From Treponema sp. UBA1793 (GTDB lineage: Bacteria > Spirochaetota > Spirochaetia > Treponematales > Treponemataceae): a DNA stretch of 34,181 nucleotides. The position numbers were made by a program, and so were the translations under genes. Location of the stretch: positions 1 to 34,181 of the forward strand of contig DCFX01000039.1 in the NCBI GenBank assembly GCA_002314445.1. Direction: 5' to 3'. Shown in pieces: positions 1 to 9,316 of the stretch. The first letter of the stretch is position 1. Each line of letters starts with the position of its first letter. The notes below the pieces were generated by a model. It ran no database searches and was not told the origin of the DNA. It saw only the letters and a list, made by a program, of their open reading frames with translations.

Positions 1-122
1 ATTTCATAAAAATTCCGTCAGAAAAAGATTAATAGTAACCTATAATATATAGAGAAGAAATAAATAATATAATGGAATATCTGTATACTATAAACAGCGG
101 TTGAGTAAAGACAGGAGAAAAA

Positions 123-2198
123 ATGAAAAAGTCAATTTCGCGGAAAATTCAAAGTCTTGTAATCGGTTCCGTCTTGATTGTCGGAGTTGTCGTTTGTTCC
201 GTATCATATGCGATATTCAATAAAGGATTTACCAGCTATACCCATGAGGACATAACGAGAACCGGCGAGACTGTACGGGTATATATAAAAAATCTTCAAA
301 ATCGTTCTATAGGAACTGCAGAGCTTTTGGCCGGACGTCCTGATGTAATAGAAGCAGTGGCCGCACACAATTCGCCTTTGCTTCAGAAGCTTGCAGCGGA
401 TGCAGACAGACAGCTGGAGATGGATTTTATCACCATAGCAGATATGTCTGGTATAGTCATTGCGCGCGGACATTCTGATAAATCCGGCGACAGTGTGATA
501 AACCAGGAAAATGTCGTTCAGGCGCTTCAGGGAAAAACGACGTGCAGTTTTGAAGAGGGAACTGTCGTAAAATTTTCGCTTCGTGCAGGTTCTCCTGTTT
601 ACCAGAATGGAAAAATAATCGGCTCTGTTACGACCGGATATGATCTTGCAACTGATGAGTTTGTGGATATGATAAAGAAAAGTTACGGCGTCGAATGCTC
701 CATATTCAAGAACGATACAAGGGTTTCGACAACTGTTATTGGTGACGATGGGAAACGAATAATCGGAACAAAACTCACCAACGCCGTCATTCTGCAAACA
801 GTTCTCGAGAAAGGAGAAATATATATTGGGAAAAATGTGGTATTCGGGAAAAAATACGATACGTCTTACTGGCCCATATATAATTCCGCCGGAAAGGCAG
901 CCGGAGTTTTTCTTATTGCAAAGGATATGGCTGTCATTACCAGCCAGTTGAGGAACCAATTGTCCGCTTCTGCTCTCCTTACCCTCCTTTGTACTCTTAT
1001 TATTATGATAATATCTGCTGTTTTTGTCCGTACTATTACCAAACCAATCAAAACAGTAACTGCAATGCTTAAAGATATTTCCGAAGGTTCCGGTGATTTG
1101 ACGAAACGAATCAGCATCCGGTCACATGATGAAATAGGAGATATGGCCGCCTATTTCAATTCTACGCTCGATAAAGTCAAAGATCTTGTTCTGGAAATTG
1201 AAAAGCAGTCAGGTATTCTGTCCGATATCGGGATTGAACTTTCATCGAATATGAACGAGACATCCTCTTCGATCCAGCAGATTAGTTCTCATATTGAAAC
1301 AATTACCGCCCAGACAGAAAGCGAATCTGCAGGGGTTAATGAAACCGGTACCGCAGTGGGAAATATTAAAAACGCAATAGAAAAGCTTAATCTGTTTATT
1401 TCACAGCAGTCGGCAAGCGTGACTCAGTCTTCTGCAGCCGTCGAGGAGATGATCTCCAACATTGCATCTGTAACGAAGACTCTCGGTCACAATGCAGAAA
1501 ATCTTACCGGGCTGAAGAATGCATCTGATCAGGGAAAGACTGATTTGCTGAATATGTCTGAGGAAATTTCGGAAATAGTAAAGCAGTCCGCAGGTCTTGC
1601 GGAAATCACTTCTATTATCGGAAATATTGCACACCAGACCAATCTGCTTGCGATGAATGCCGCCATAGAAGCAGCGCACGCCGGTAAATCCGGACAGGGC
1701 TTTTCCGTTGTTGCCGATGAAATCCGAAAACTTGCGGAATCATCGTCGGCTCAGACAAAGACGATTTCAAAAATACTTTCAACAATACAAAAATCAATTA
1801 CCAGAATTACAGAGGAAACTGATGTCATGCGGGGGCAGTTTGAGGAAATCGAGGGAAAAGTACAATCTGTCAGCAGTCTGGAAGAAGAAATACATCATGC
1901 GATGGTAGAGCAGAACGAGGGGGGAAGGGAAATAACAACTGCGGTTTCGCAGCTTAACGACATTACCTCGGATGTAAAAGACGGTTCAAATGAAATGCTT
2001 GCAGAAAGTCAGAAAGTGTTTGAGCAAAGTACCCTGCTGGGTGAAATTAATGAAAAAGTTTCGGGCGGTATTTCCGAGATGGCTTCAGGGGTACTGGAAA
2101 TAAACCGTGCAATAACAGCCGTTAATCAGCTTGCAGGACAGAACAGGGACAGTATTAATTCACTTACTGAGAAAATCGGTAAATTCAGGACGAAATAA
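123..2198 (+). CDS. Methyl-accepting chemotaxis protein with Cache sensor domain
   Basis: A 691-residue transmembrane chemoreceptor that should sense a periplasmic ligand and control CheA at the cell pole. TM1 is at about residues 10-32. A periplasmic Cache-type domain spans about 40-270 and contains the pattern of a strand carrying SVTTGYDL. TM2 is about 281-302, HAMP about 303-355, and the rest is the long coiled-coil signalling domain. The conserved hairpin tip is visible near residue 500 (AHQTNLLAMNAAIEAAHAG), followed by VVADEIRKLAE. The start is fixed by an AGGAG ribosome site a few bases before the ATG. Membership of the MCP family is certain from these motifs. The ligand cannot be read from the sequence. 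The neighbour downstream is a second receptor with a different sensor. Confidence 0.96.
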   Translation: MKKSISRKIQSLVIGSVLIVGVVVCSVSYAIFNKGFTSYTHEDITRTGETVRVYIKNLQNRSIGTAELLAGRPDVIEAVAAHNSPLLQKLAADADRQLEMDFITIADMSGIVIARGHSDKSGDSVINQENVVQALQGKTTCSFEEGTVVKFSLRAGSPVYQNGKIIGSVTTGYDLATDEFVDMIKKSYGVECSIFKNDTRVSTTVIGDDGKRIIGTKLTNAVILQTVLEKGEIYIGKNVVFGKKYDTSYWPIYNSAGKAAGVFLIAKDMAVITSQLRNQLSASALLTLLCTLIIMIISAVFVRTITKPIKTVTAMLKDISEGSGDLTKRISIRSHDEIGDMAAYFNSTLDKVKDLVLEIEKQSGILSDIGIELSSNMNETSSSIQQISSHIETITAQTESESAGVNETGTAVGNIKNAIEKLNLFISQQSASVTQSSAAVEEMISNIASVTKTLGHNAENLTGLKNASDQGKTDLLNMSEEISEIVKQSAGLAEITSIIGNIAHQTNLLAMNAAIEAAHAGKSGQGFSVVADEIRKLAESSSAQTKTISKILSTIQKSITRITEETDVMRGQFEEIEGKVQSVSSLEEEIHHAMVEQNEGGREITTAVSQLNDITSDVKDGSNEMLAESQKVFEQSTLLGEINEKVSGGISEMASGVLEINRAITAVNQLAGQNRDSINSLTEKIGKFRTK

Positions 2199-2260
2199 CG
2201 GGTATCCCGGCTGCTGCCTGTAAAACAGACTGTTTAATTATGCATAGTTTATCTGAAAAA

Positions 2261-2289
2261 TTGTATTCCGGCGTGTTTCGGATTATAGT
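2261..2289 (+). promoter_or_regulatory. Candidate sigma70-type promoter for the second mcp gene
   Basis: TTGTAT (2261-2266) and TATAGT (2284-2289) are separated by 17 bases, in the 162-base gap between the two receptor genes. Transcription would begin near 2296, giving a leader of about 70 bases with an AAGGAG site. This suggests that the second receptor can be expressed independently of the first. Confidence 0.45.
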
Positions 2290-2366
2290 TGTATATATAC
2301 GGAAATCAAAAACAGAGGATACTCTGAATAGCATTTCAGTATGCCAATCCCTCAAGGAGAATGCGG

Positions 2367-4259
2367 ATGAAAAAGATTTCAACAAAAATATTTCTTGCAA
2401 CATTAGCAGCCGGTGTTGGTGTCGGAATTGTCTGCCTTGCTGCAAATTTCGTTATTCTTACAAAAGTCAGCAATGATGATATTGCTTCTTTGGAGCACAC
2501 ACTAAGAGATGATTATGATAAACTGATTAAATCAGAGGTGGAAACGGTAATAACTATTCTTGACCGGTACGGCAAGCTGTACGAATCCGGAATATATACA
2601 AAGGAAGAGGCTGAATCACAGGCGGCAGCTGTTGTCCGCGATTTGCGCTATAATAATAACTATTTCTGGATAGATACTTCAAAAGGCGACAATGTTGTCT
2701 TTCTTGGAAGTAAAATAGAAGGAACAAACAGATTTAACGAAAAGGATATGAACGGGACGCTGCTTATTCAGGGGATAATAAAACAGGCGCTCGCCGGCGG
2801 CGGATACTTCAACTACGCCTTTCCCCGGGAAGGAGAGACGGAAGCGAAACCGAAACGCAGCTATTCGGCCTATTATCAGCCGTTTGACTGGGTTGTCGGA
2901 ACCGGAAATTATATTGACGATATTGATTTAATTATTACAGAAAAAAAAGAAGCACATGCCGCAGTTATCCGGCAAAGTATGATAGCAATAGCAGGTATAC
3001 TATTGATTGTTGTCATACTTGCTATTATTGTTTCGATTATTCTCGGAAGAAACATATCAAGACCTGTCCGTTCCGTAGCATCCGTTCTGAAATCTCTTTC
3101 TACAGGGGAAGGAGATTTGACTGGCCGGCTTCCTGTTTTATCGGAAGATGAAGTCGGTGACCTGAGTATCAGTTATAATACGTTTCTGGACAGACTTTCA
3201 AAAATTGTCAGGTCGATCAATGAAACCATGCAGCAGGCTGTTAATCTCAAGGAGATTATGACGAATGCCACACAGGAGACATTCAGCGCGCTTCATGAAA
3301 TATCGTCGAATGCCGCTTCGATGAACGAGCAGATGAAGATACTTGACGATACTGCAGCAAAGGCTGCAAGCGCTGTTGCGCAGATAAACACAAACATACT
3401 GTCGCTGGACAGCAGTATAGAAAATCAGAGCAGTGCAGTAGAAGAAGCAACAGCGTCTGTCAAGCAGATTGTTACTGCATTAAAAAGCGTTTCGGATATT
3501 ACGAATCAAAAGAGCAGTGCAAGCAGACTGCTTGCAGAGGCATCGCAGAAAGGAAAACATGACGTGGAGAATACCCGTTCCGTTATAAAAAGCATCAGCG
3601 AAAATATCGGTACAATAAACGATATGGTATCGGTTATCAATTCCATTGCAGCTCAGACGAATCTTCTTGCCATGAACGCATCAATAGAATCAGCCCATGC
3701 CGGAGAAGCCGGAAAAGGATTCGGCGTTGTTGCATCAGAAATAAGGAAGCTTGCGGAAACATCGTCTCAAAATGCGAAAAATATAAGCGACAGACTTAAA
3801 GATATTCTCAAAAAAATCGATGAAGCTGATACTTCCAGTGAGCAGAGCCTGAAGGTGATTGAAAAGGTTAATATAGAAGTACAGGAAACGGCAAAATCAT
3901 TTGAGGAAATTCTTGCTCACTCTGAGGAGCTTTCTCAGGGAGGAGAACAGATACTTATTGCCATGACAGCTCTTACAGGCGTGTCTGAACATGTCCGGGA
4001 AAATTCTGCTCAGATGAAGTCAGAATCGGACACAATGAATACTATTGTCGACAATGTAACAGATATTTCCAGGGGTGCTGCTACCGGTATGGGCGAAATT
4101 GCAACAGGCAGCCATGAGATTACCGAGAGCATGGGAAGTATCCACAACAACATGGGCATGCTTGCCGATTTGACCGATAAACTAAGTGATGAAGTATCAA
4201 AATTTAAGATTGAAAAGGATGCGGAACAGACTGCAGAAGAGCAGAAAGCTGAATCTTAA
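2367..4259 (+). CDS. Methyl-accepting chemotaxis protein with single Cache (sCache_2-like) domain
   Basis: A 630-residue chemoreceptor. In numbering from the first in-frame ATG at 2361, TM1 is about 8-33 and the periplasmic sensor about 40-190. The sensor has sCache_2 features, notably YFWIDTSKG and the later WVVGTGNYIDDID. TM2 is about 203-228, followed by HAMP and a signalling domain with the tip AAQTNLLAMNASIESAHAG near residue 430. I chose the ATG at 2367 rather than 2361 because the AAGGAG site at 2354-2359 is only 1 base from 2361 but 7 bases from 2367. The sensor class differs from that of the upstream receptor, so the two probably detect different compounds. sCache_2 receptors in other bacteria often bind small organic acids; the ligand here is unknown. 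Confidence 0.95.
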   Translation: MKKISTKIFLATLAAGVGVGIVCLAANFVILTKVSNDDIASLEHTLRDDYDKLIKSEVETVITILDRYGKLYESGIYTKEEAESQAAAVVRDLRYNNNYFWIDTSKGDNVVFLGSKIEGTNRFNEKDMNGTLLIQGIIKQALAGGGYFNYAFPREGETEAKPKRSYSAYYQPFDWVVGTGNYIDDIDLIITEKKEAHAAVIRQSMIAIAGILLIVVILAIIVSIILGRNISRPVRSVASVLKSLSTGEGDLTGRLPVLSEDEVGDLSISYNTFLDRLSKIVRSINETMQQAVNLKEIMTNATQETFSALHEISSNAASMNEQMKILDDTAAKAASAVAQINTNILSLDSSIENQSSAVEEATASVKQIVTALKSVSDITNQKSSASRLLAEASQKGKHDVENTRSVIKSISENIGTINDMVSVINSIAAQTNLLAMNASIESAHAGEAGKGFGVVASEIRKLAETSSQNAKNISDRLKDILKKIDEADTSSEQSLKVIEKVNIEVQETAKSFEEILAHSEELSQGGEQILIAMTALTGVSEHVRENSAQMKSESDTMNTIVDNVTDISRGAATGMGEIATGSHEITESMGSIHNNMGMLADLTDKLSDEVSKFKIEKDAEQTAEEQKAES

Positions 4260-4272
4260 TGAAGTAAATGCT

Positions 4273-4326
4273 GCGGGAGCCGGGTCAATTCCCGCGACGT
4301 ACTATTTGCAAAGATGCAGATAGTAC
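4273..4326 (+). terminator. Two consecutive hairpins after the mcp pair
   Basis: A 6-bp GC-rich stem (GCGGGA/TCCCGC, 4273-4295) is followed by an 11-bp stem with one G-U pair (4299-4309 with 4316-4326, loop AAAGAT). No U-tract follows, so this is either a 3'-end stabilising structure or a factor-dependent terminator rather than a classical intrinsic one. Confidence 0.35.
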
Positions 4327-4399
4327 AACAAATTACTCTGCGTTTGTTTCCCGATGATGCCGGACAAGCGTAGATTTATAAAGCTGAAAAAGGACAAGA

Positions 4400-4429
4400 T
4401 AAAAAAGTCCGCCGGCAATGAAGCCGGAC
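4400..4429 (-). terminator. Intrinsic terminator of the guaA transcript
   Basis: Read on the minus strand: GTCCGGC, loop TTCATT, GCCGGCGGAC, then six T residues. The stem has one 3-base bulge. It lies about 47 bases beyond the guaA stop codon and is the clearest rho-independent terminator in the window. It marks the end of the asnS-to-guaA gene run. Confidence 0.8.
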
Positions 4430-4475
4430 ATAAGAACGCGGGAATCAGTACCTGCATTTATGCAAATTATGCGGC

Positions 4476-6341
4476 TTATTCCCAACCGAAAGTTGCCGGG
4501 GGTTTGTTGGTCGCATCGTAGTATATTGCATCTACGAAGGGAAGGGCTGCTATCTGATGGACAATCGGATCGAGCACTTCGGAAGGAAGATGCGCGAAAC
4601 GAGCCGTCATGACATCCTCGCTTACGACAGGACGGAGCACAAAGCTTACATGATCGGCACTTCCGGCATAAGGCAGGTCTATAGTGAGGTGCTGGAAAAT
4701 CTTGTTGTACCAGCCTGTTTCGTGCAGTACGGTAAGCGCGATGTTATCCGCCTCCCGCAGCTGATCAAGGCGGCGTTTGTCGCAGTACCCTTCCTGAAGT
4801 TTCAGCTCTATACCGTTTTTCTGATAAAGACGCAGCAGCGTACGGTTAATATACTGAGCGTTGTTTGTTATATACGATGAAGCTTCTTCAATGAGATTCC
4901 AGTCTTCTGGATGTGTATAAAGTCCTTTTTCAAGCGGTGCAAAAGAAAGTACCGACGGAAAGCGGTACGTGCGGAAATCTCCCTGTACGCCGACTGAACG
5001 GACGGGGAGTACATATTGTGCCTTTGGAAGATTCTGCCCCTCGAACGCCGGAATTTTCATCGCTTCAATTTCCGACAGCGCTTTTGCGTAATCCGCTTCA
5101 TCGCTGCTGCTCATTTTTCCGTCCGAACAGAGTACATTGATGGAAAGTCCGGGACCCGGGAACGGATGGCGCATGACAAGTTCACTGTCCAATCCGAGCT
5201 GCCTGCCGATTGAGCGGACTTCATCTTTATACAGATTCCTGAGCGGCTCAATGATAAGACCCTTTGCAATGAGCGCCTGAATACCTGCGACACGGTTATG
5301 ATGTGTTTTTATGGTTTTTGAGTTCTGCGTTCCGCCTGATTCAATGATATCAGGATAAAGCGTTCCCTGTGCCAGCATCCATTTGTCTTCCTCAAGATGC
5401 TGCTTTGCGATTACTTCGTTGCGTATTGTGATAAAGTTTTCGCCTACAGCCATACGCTTTTTCTGCGGATCTGTAAGTCCTGCAATTGCTTTCAGGAAAC
5501 TGCTTCCTGCATCTTCGACAATAAAATTGGTAAAGCCGAATGCGCGGTACTGTTCTGCGACGCGGGCACTTTCATTTTTGCGCATAAACCCGTTGTCGAT
5601 ATGCAGACCGAGCACACGGTTCTGTCCAATAGCTTTGTTGAGCAGTGCGAAAGTCACCGTGCTGTCTACACCGCCGCTCAAAAAAAGCAGTACGTTTTTG
5701 TCTCCGGCACTTTCCCTGATATCGTCAAGAATGACATTGAGGACGGTACTTTGATCCCAGTTCTTTTCCATTTTGCAGAACTGCGCAAAATTATCGAATA
5801 TTTTGTTGCCGTCGGGCGTATCTTTTACTTCACAGTGAAACTGCAGGCTGAATCGTTTTTTCGAAATATTCTGCAGCGCTGCGTATCTGCAGTCTGCAGT
5901 ACTTCCTGCTGTTTCAAATCCGTCGCCGGGAACAGTGACGCCGTCCTGATGGCTCATCCATACCTGAAGTGGAGAACTGATGCCTTCAAAAAGCGGGCTG
6001 TGAACATCTTTGTTCAGATTAAGATGTGCAATGCCGAACTCTCCCGTTTTTGCCTTTTCAACTTTGCCGTTGTACCCCATGTTAACAATGTAGTGCCCAT
6101 AACATAAGCCGAGAATCGGGATATCAAGGGAAAGAATTTCATTGTTGAATTCCGGAGCATCTTTTTCATAGACGGAGCTTGGTCCTCCGCTTAAAACAAT
6201 TCCTTTTGTATTTTCAAACGTTGAGACAGGCGCAGAGGGGAGAGCAATCTCGGAGTAATAACCGAGCATGCGGAATCGTTTTGCAATAAGGTGCGCATAC
6301 TGACTTCCGAAATCGAGGACGACGATTTTTTCGCGGTTCAT
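4476..6341 (-). CDS. guaA: GMP synthase (glutamine-hydrolysing), long type
   Basis: Amidates XMP to GMP with glutamine and ATP, the last step of guanine nucleotide synthesis. The N-terminal class I glutaminase has Cys80 in GLCYGH and His169/Glu171 in FHCEV; that site usually reads FHPEV, so Pro is replaced by Cys. The ATP pyrophosphatase P-loop SGGVDST is at 222-228, and the C-terminus ends in KPPATFGWE. At 621 residues it is about 100 longer than the usual bacterial enzyme (around 525). The extra length lies in the C-terminal dimerisation region after GVQGDFRTYRF and resembles the extra segment of eukaryotic GMP synthetases. The ATG overlaps the pyrG stop codon (ATGA), with a GAAAGG site just upstream, so the two amidotransferases are translationally coupled. 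Confidence 0.96.
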   Translation of the reverse strand: MNREKIVVLDFGSQYAHLIAKRFRMLGYYSEIALPSAPVSTFENTKGIVLSGGPSSVYEKDAPEFNNEILSLDIPILGLCYGHYIVNMGYNGKVEKAKTGEFGIAHLNLNKDVHSPLFEGISSPLQVWMSHQDGVTVPGDGFETAGSTADCRYAALQNISKKRFSLQFHCEVKDTPDGNKIFDNFAQFCKMEKNWDQSTVLNVILDDIRESAGDKNVLLFLSGGVDSTVTFALLNKAIGQNRVLGLHIDNGFMRKNESARVAEQYRAFGFTNFIVEDAGSSFLKAIAGLTDPQKKRMAVGENFITIRNEVIAKQHLEEDKWMLAQGTLYPDIIESGGTQNSKTIKTHHNRVAGIQALIAKGLIIEPLRNLYKDEVRSIGRQLGLDSELVMRHPFPGPGLSINVLCSDGKMSSSDEADYAKALSEIEAMKIPAFEGQNLPKAQYVLPVRSVGVQGDFRTYRFPSVLSFAPLEKGLYTHPEDWNLIEEASSYITNNAQYINRTLLRLYQKNGIELKLQEGYCDKRRLDQLREADNIALTVLHETGWYNKIFQHLTIDLPYAGSADHVSFVLRPVVSEDVMTARFAHLPSEVLDPIVHQIAALPFVDAIYYDATNKPPATFGWE

Positions 6342-7960
6342 TTTTTTATTCCTTTCTTTTCTGCAGTGAAGTTACATGCCGCTTTGATGAACTCTCTGAA
6401 TAACGGGCCGGCTTTGTTCGGGCGGCTCTTGAATTCAGGATGAAACTGAACTCCGAGCATCCACGGATGTTCCGGGACTTCGCAAATTTCCACAAGATCT
6501 CGTTCCGGATTTATTCCTGCAATAATAAGGCCTGCGTTCTTAAGTTCCTCACGGTACTTGTTGTTAAACTCATAACGGTGACGGTGGCGTTCCCATATAG
6601 TCCTGCTGCCGTACGCTTCTTCCGTAAGCGTGCCCTGGACTATCTTACATTCATATTTACCAAGGCGGAGCGTTCCGCCGAGGATTTTGCCGTTCTGGTC
6701 AGGCATAAGATCAATGACCGGATGTGTCGTATTTTTGTTCATCTCTGTCGAGTTCGCATCTTTCCAGCCGAGTATATCGCGGGCATATTCGATTACTTCA
6801 ATCTGCATGCCGAGACAGATTCCAAAATAAGGCACTTTGTGCGTACGTGCGTATTTTGCCGCAAGAATCATGCCTTCAATACCGCGGTCTCCGAATCCTC
6901 CCGGAACGATGATGCCGTCTGCGCTTTTGAGCCTGTCAGCGGTCAATTTGTCGTCGGTCAGCGTTTCGGCGTCGACCCAGTCAATAGTAACAGACGCTTC
7001 GTTGTGAATGCCTCCGTGCGTAAGGGATTCCGCAACGGAAAGATATGCATCGTGCAGCTCAATATATTTACCGACAAGCGCAATATTGACTGCGCGTTTG
7101 GGATTGTTGAACCTGTCGACCATTTTCTGCCAGTCGTCAAGATTCGATTTTGAGTTTTTAAGTCCGAGGGTTTCGCAGACAGCCTTGCCAAGACCTTCCT
7201 GTTCCATCTGAATCGGAACTTCATAAATCGATTTTGCAGTGAGGTTCTGAATGACATGGCTTGTGTCGACATTGCAGAATGACGCAAGTTTTTCGCGCGT
7301 CCCCATATCGACGGGTTCTTCGGTGCGGAGCATGATGATGTCAGGCTGGATTCCAAGTTCCTGCAGTTCCTTTACCGAGTGCTGTGTCGGTTTTGTCTTG
7401 AGTTCGTCAGCTTTTTTCATGTAAGGGACGAGCGTCAGATGGATATAGCAGCAGTTTTCTTCGCCAACCTTGTATTTCATCTGGCGGATTGCTTCCATAA
7501 AAGGCAGCGACTCAATGTCGCCGACCGTGCCGCCTATTTCCGTAATGATTACGTCGGCCTTTGTTTCTTCTGTTGAGAGAAGCATTCTGCGGAGTATTTC
7601 TTCGGTAATGTTCGGAATAACTTGAACAGTACCGCCGTGAAATCCGCCTTCCCGTTCTTTGTTTAGGACTGCAAGATAAACGCGGCCTGCAGTTGTATTT
7701 GATGACTGGGAAAGGGAAGCATCCGTAAAGCGTTCATAGTGCCCGAGATCAAGATCTGTTTCGGCTCCATCGTCAGTAACAAAAACTTCACCGTGCTGGT
7801 ACGGATTCATGGTGCCCGGATCTATATTCAGATACGGATCAAATTTCTGGTTTACTACTTTGTATCCCCGGCTTTTCAAAATAAGGCCGATAGATGCGGC
7901 CGCAATACCTTTTCCAAGTCCGGAAACAACACCGCCGGTAATGAAAATATATTTAGTCAT
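6338..7960 (-). CDS. pyrG: CTP synthase
   Basis: Converts UTP to CTP with ATP and glutamine. The 540-residue length is normal. The N-terminal synthetase opens with FITGGVVSGLGKGI. The glutaminase domain carries the nucleophile in YFGICLGMQ (about residue 382) and the partner His/Glu in GVQFHPEF near the C-terminus. An in-frame TTG lies directly before the ATG; I chose the ATG at 7960, with GGGG about 10 bases upstream. The stop codon overlaps the guaA start by 4 bases. The gene follows the YihY-type membrane protein after about 50 bases, within a run of same-strand genes. Confidence 0.97.
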   Translation of the reverse strand: MTKYIFITGGVVSGLGKGIAAASIGLILKSRGYKVVNQKFDPYLNIDPGTMNPYQHGEVFVTDDGAETDLDLGHYERFTDASLSQSSNTTAGRVYLAVLNKEREGGFHGGTVQVIPNITEEILRRMLLSTEETKADVIITEIGGTVGDIESLPFMEAIRQMKYKVGEENCCYIHLTLVPYMKKADELKTKPTQHSVKELQELGIQPDIIMLRTEEPVDMGTREKLASFCNVDTSHVIQNLTAKSIYEVPIQMEQEGLGKAVCETLGLKNSKSNLDDWQKMVDRFNNPKRAVNIALVGKYIELHDAYLSVAESLTHGGIHNEASVTIDWVDAETLTDDKLTADRLKSADGIIVPGGFGDRGIEGMILAAKYARTHKVPYFGICLGMQIEVIEYARDILGWKDANSTEMNKNTTHPVIDLMPDQNGKILGGTLRLGKYECKIVQGTLTEEAYGSRTIWERHRHRYEFNNKYREELKNAGLIIAGINPERDLVEICEVPEHPWMLGVQFHPEFKSRPNKAGPLFREFIKAACNFTAEKKGIKK

Positions 7961-8013
7961 CAATTCAAATCCCCGTCGCTATCGACGTTATTTTATTTAA
8001 AATACAAACTCAA

Positions 8014-9315
8014 TCATACCAGAAAGCTGCTTGTTCGTCCATAAACTTTAGCCACATAATCGGATACCTCAGAGAGGGCTTTTTCTGCAACTTTTGCGTT
8101 GTTTTCGAGAAGTGAATGGAATGAGGCTGCGGAGATTTTTATAAGCCTGCAGTCTGTTACAGCCGTTGCTTCGCCTGCGCGGGGTTTGTTCAGCAGGCAT
8201 GCCTGTTCGCCGAAGAAAGAGCCTTTATCGTAGTACGAGAGGTTATTGCCCCTGTTAAGAACAACAGAACCGTCCAGAACATAATAGGAATCGTCTGTCC
8301 TGTCGTCTTTTTCATAAATAATGTCGCCCGCCTTCAGGTTTATGACATCATCTTTGTCCATAAGCGACGACGGTTTTATGAACAGGAGGCGCTTGATTAT
8401 CGAAAGTATGGCAGTGTCATTACGTTCGGGCAGCAGATACAGCTCTCCGAGCAGCAGTGAATCGAAAAACTGCAGCACGTAGATAGCCTGTGCACACGTA
8501 AGAAATAAAGTGAAAAAAATGTATACTTCAAACAACAGAATCATTACGTTGCTTAATACGCCGTATATAAGGTTGTAATTTTCTACGTTCAGAAATAAAA
8601 ACAGCAGTTTTGAGATGATGAAAAAGATGCCGGTGCAGAGCGCGGAACAGATGACGCAGAGTTTCATCGGGGGTTTTGTTCCTGCCGCAAAACGGTAGGA
8701 AATTGTTACGAAGATGAAAACAAGCGAGTAAGTGAGAATATTAATAAATATACCTGAATTAAAACCGAATAGATGGGGGAATTGTTCCCGCAGCAGAGAA
8801 AGATACGGCTGTGTCAGTATCTGGCGTACGGTGAACAAAAGAAAAATAATGTTTGCGGCAATAATGACAATGAAAAGTTCTCCTGCAAATATCAGCAGCT
8901 GATTGAATAACGGTCTTAGTGGAGCCTTGTAGTGAAAGATTTTGTTTATTCCCTGCATGACTGTTGCGAAAAATTTACGGGCCATCCATATAATGAACAG
9001 TACGATCAAAAAATCGACCCAGCCGAACGTGTTATAGTCGAAAAGGGAAGTGATAAACGAACGGATATCGAACATCGTTTCATACCGGCTCGTAAATGAA
9101 ATGATTGCATTGATAATCGTAGGAGATGCATGAAGCAGCCGTATAAGAAAGGCAAGAACCATCATTATAATCGGAATGAACGAGAAGAGAAAACCGAATG
9201 CACATGCAGCGGCACATGTATACAAGTTATTCTGAATGTAAAAAACAAGTATCAGATAAATTGTCTGACCGATTTTATATTTTGTCGGGTGTTTTTTCTT
9301 TTTTTCCTGCTGCAT
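8014..9315 (-). CDS. YihY/BrkB-family membrane protein with C-terminal cyclic-nucleotide-binding-like domain
   Basis: A 433-residue protein. Residues about 20-285 form a polytopic membrane region of about six helices with the YihY/BrkB pattern (CAFGFLFSFIPI early, then hydrophobic blocks near 100-115, 140-165, 190-207, 218-245 and 255-282). Residues about 328-420 look like a Crp/PKA-type cNMP-binding fold: AGDIIYEKDD, SYYVLDGSV, FFGEQACLL (367-375) and KPRAGEATA (377-385), ending in a short helix. The family's biochemical role is unsettled; the tail suggests that a small ligand or a protein contact regulates it. There is no Shine-Dalgarno site: the start lies one base after the stop of the upstream PilZ gene (TAAAATG), so translation is probably by re-initiation. 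Confidence 0.85.
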   Translation of the reverse strand: MQQEKKKKHPTKYKIGQTIYLILVFYIQNNLYTCAAACAFGFLFSFIPIIMMVLAFLIRLLHASPTIINAIISFTSRYETMFDIRSFITSLFDYNTFGWVDFLIVLFIIWMARKFFATVMQGINKIFHYKAPLRPLFNQLLIFAGELFIVIIAANIIFLLFTVRQILTQPYLSLLREQFPHLFGFNSGIFINILTYSLVFIFVTISYRFAAGTKPPMKLCVICSALCTGIFFIISKLLFLFLNVENYNLIYGVLSNVMILLFEVYIFFTLFLTCAQAIYVLQFFDSLLLGELYLLPERNDTAILSIIKRLLFIKPSSLMDKDDVINLKAGDIIYEKDDRTDDSYYVLDGSVVLNRGNNLSYYDKGSFFGEQACLLNKPRAGEATAVTDCRLIKISAASFHSLLENNAKVAEKALSEVSDYVAKVYGRTSSFLV

Positions 9316-9316
9316 T

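Noticed and set aside
1..122. Promoter of the first chemoreceptor from TATAAT-like boxes at 41-46 and 68-73
   Set aside because: No -35 element fits either box, nor do I see a sigma28-type site; the region is simply AT-rich.
204..959. 251-codon minus-strand frame opposite the first chemoreceptor
   Set aside because: It lies wholly inside a certain gene on the other strand and shows no recognisable domain or ribosome site; it is a shadow frame.
4260..4475. Riboswitch or small RNA in the 216-base gap after the second mcp gene
   Set aside because: The gap is at the 3' end of both flanking genes and its structures are explained as 3'-end hairpins and the guaA terminator.
5397..6107. 236-codon plus-strand frame opposite guaA
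   Set aside because: Its composition is that of an antisense reading of guaA (Cys/Phe/Arg-rich, no domain).
6440..7153. 237-codon plus-strand frame opposite pyrG
   Set aside because: Shadow of a conserved gene, with no motifs or upstream signals.
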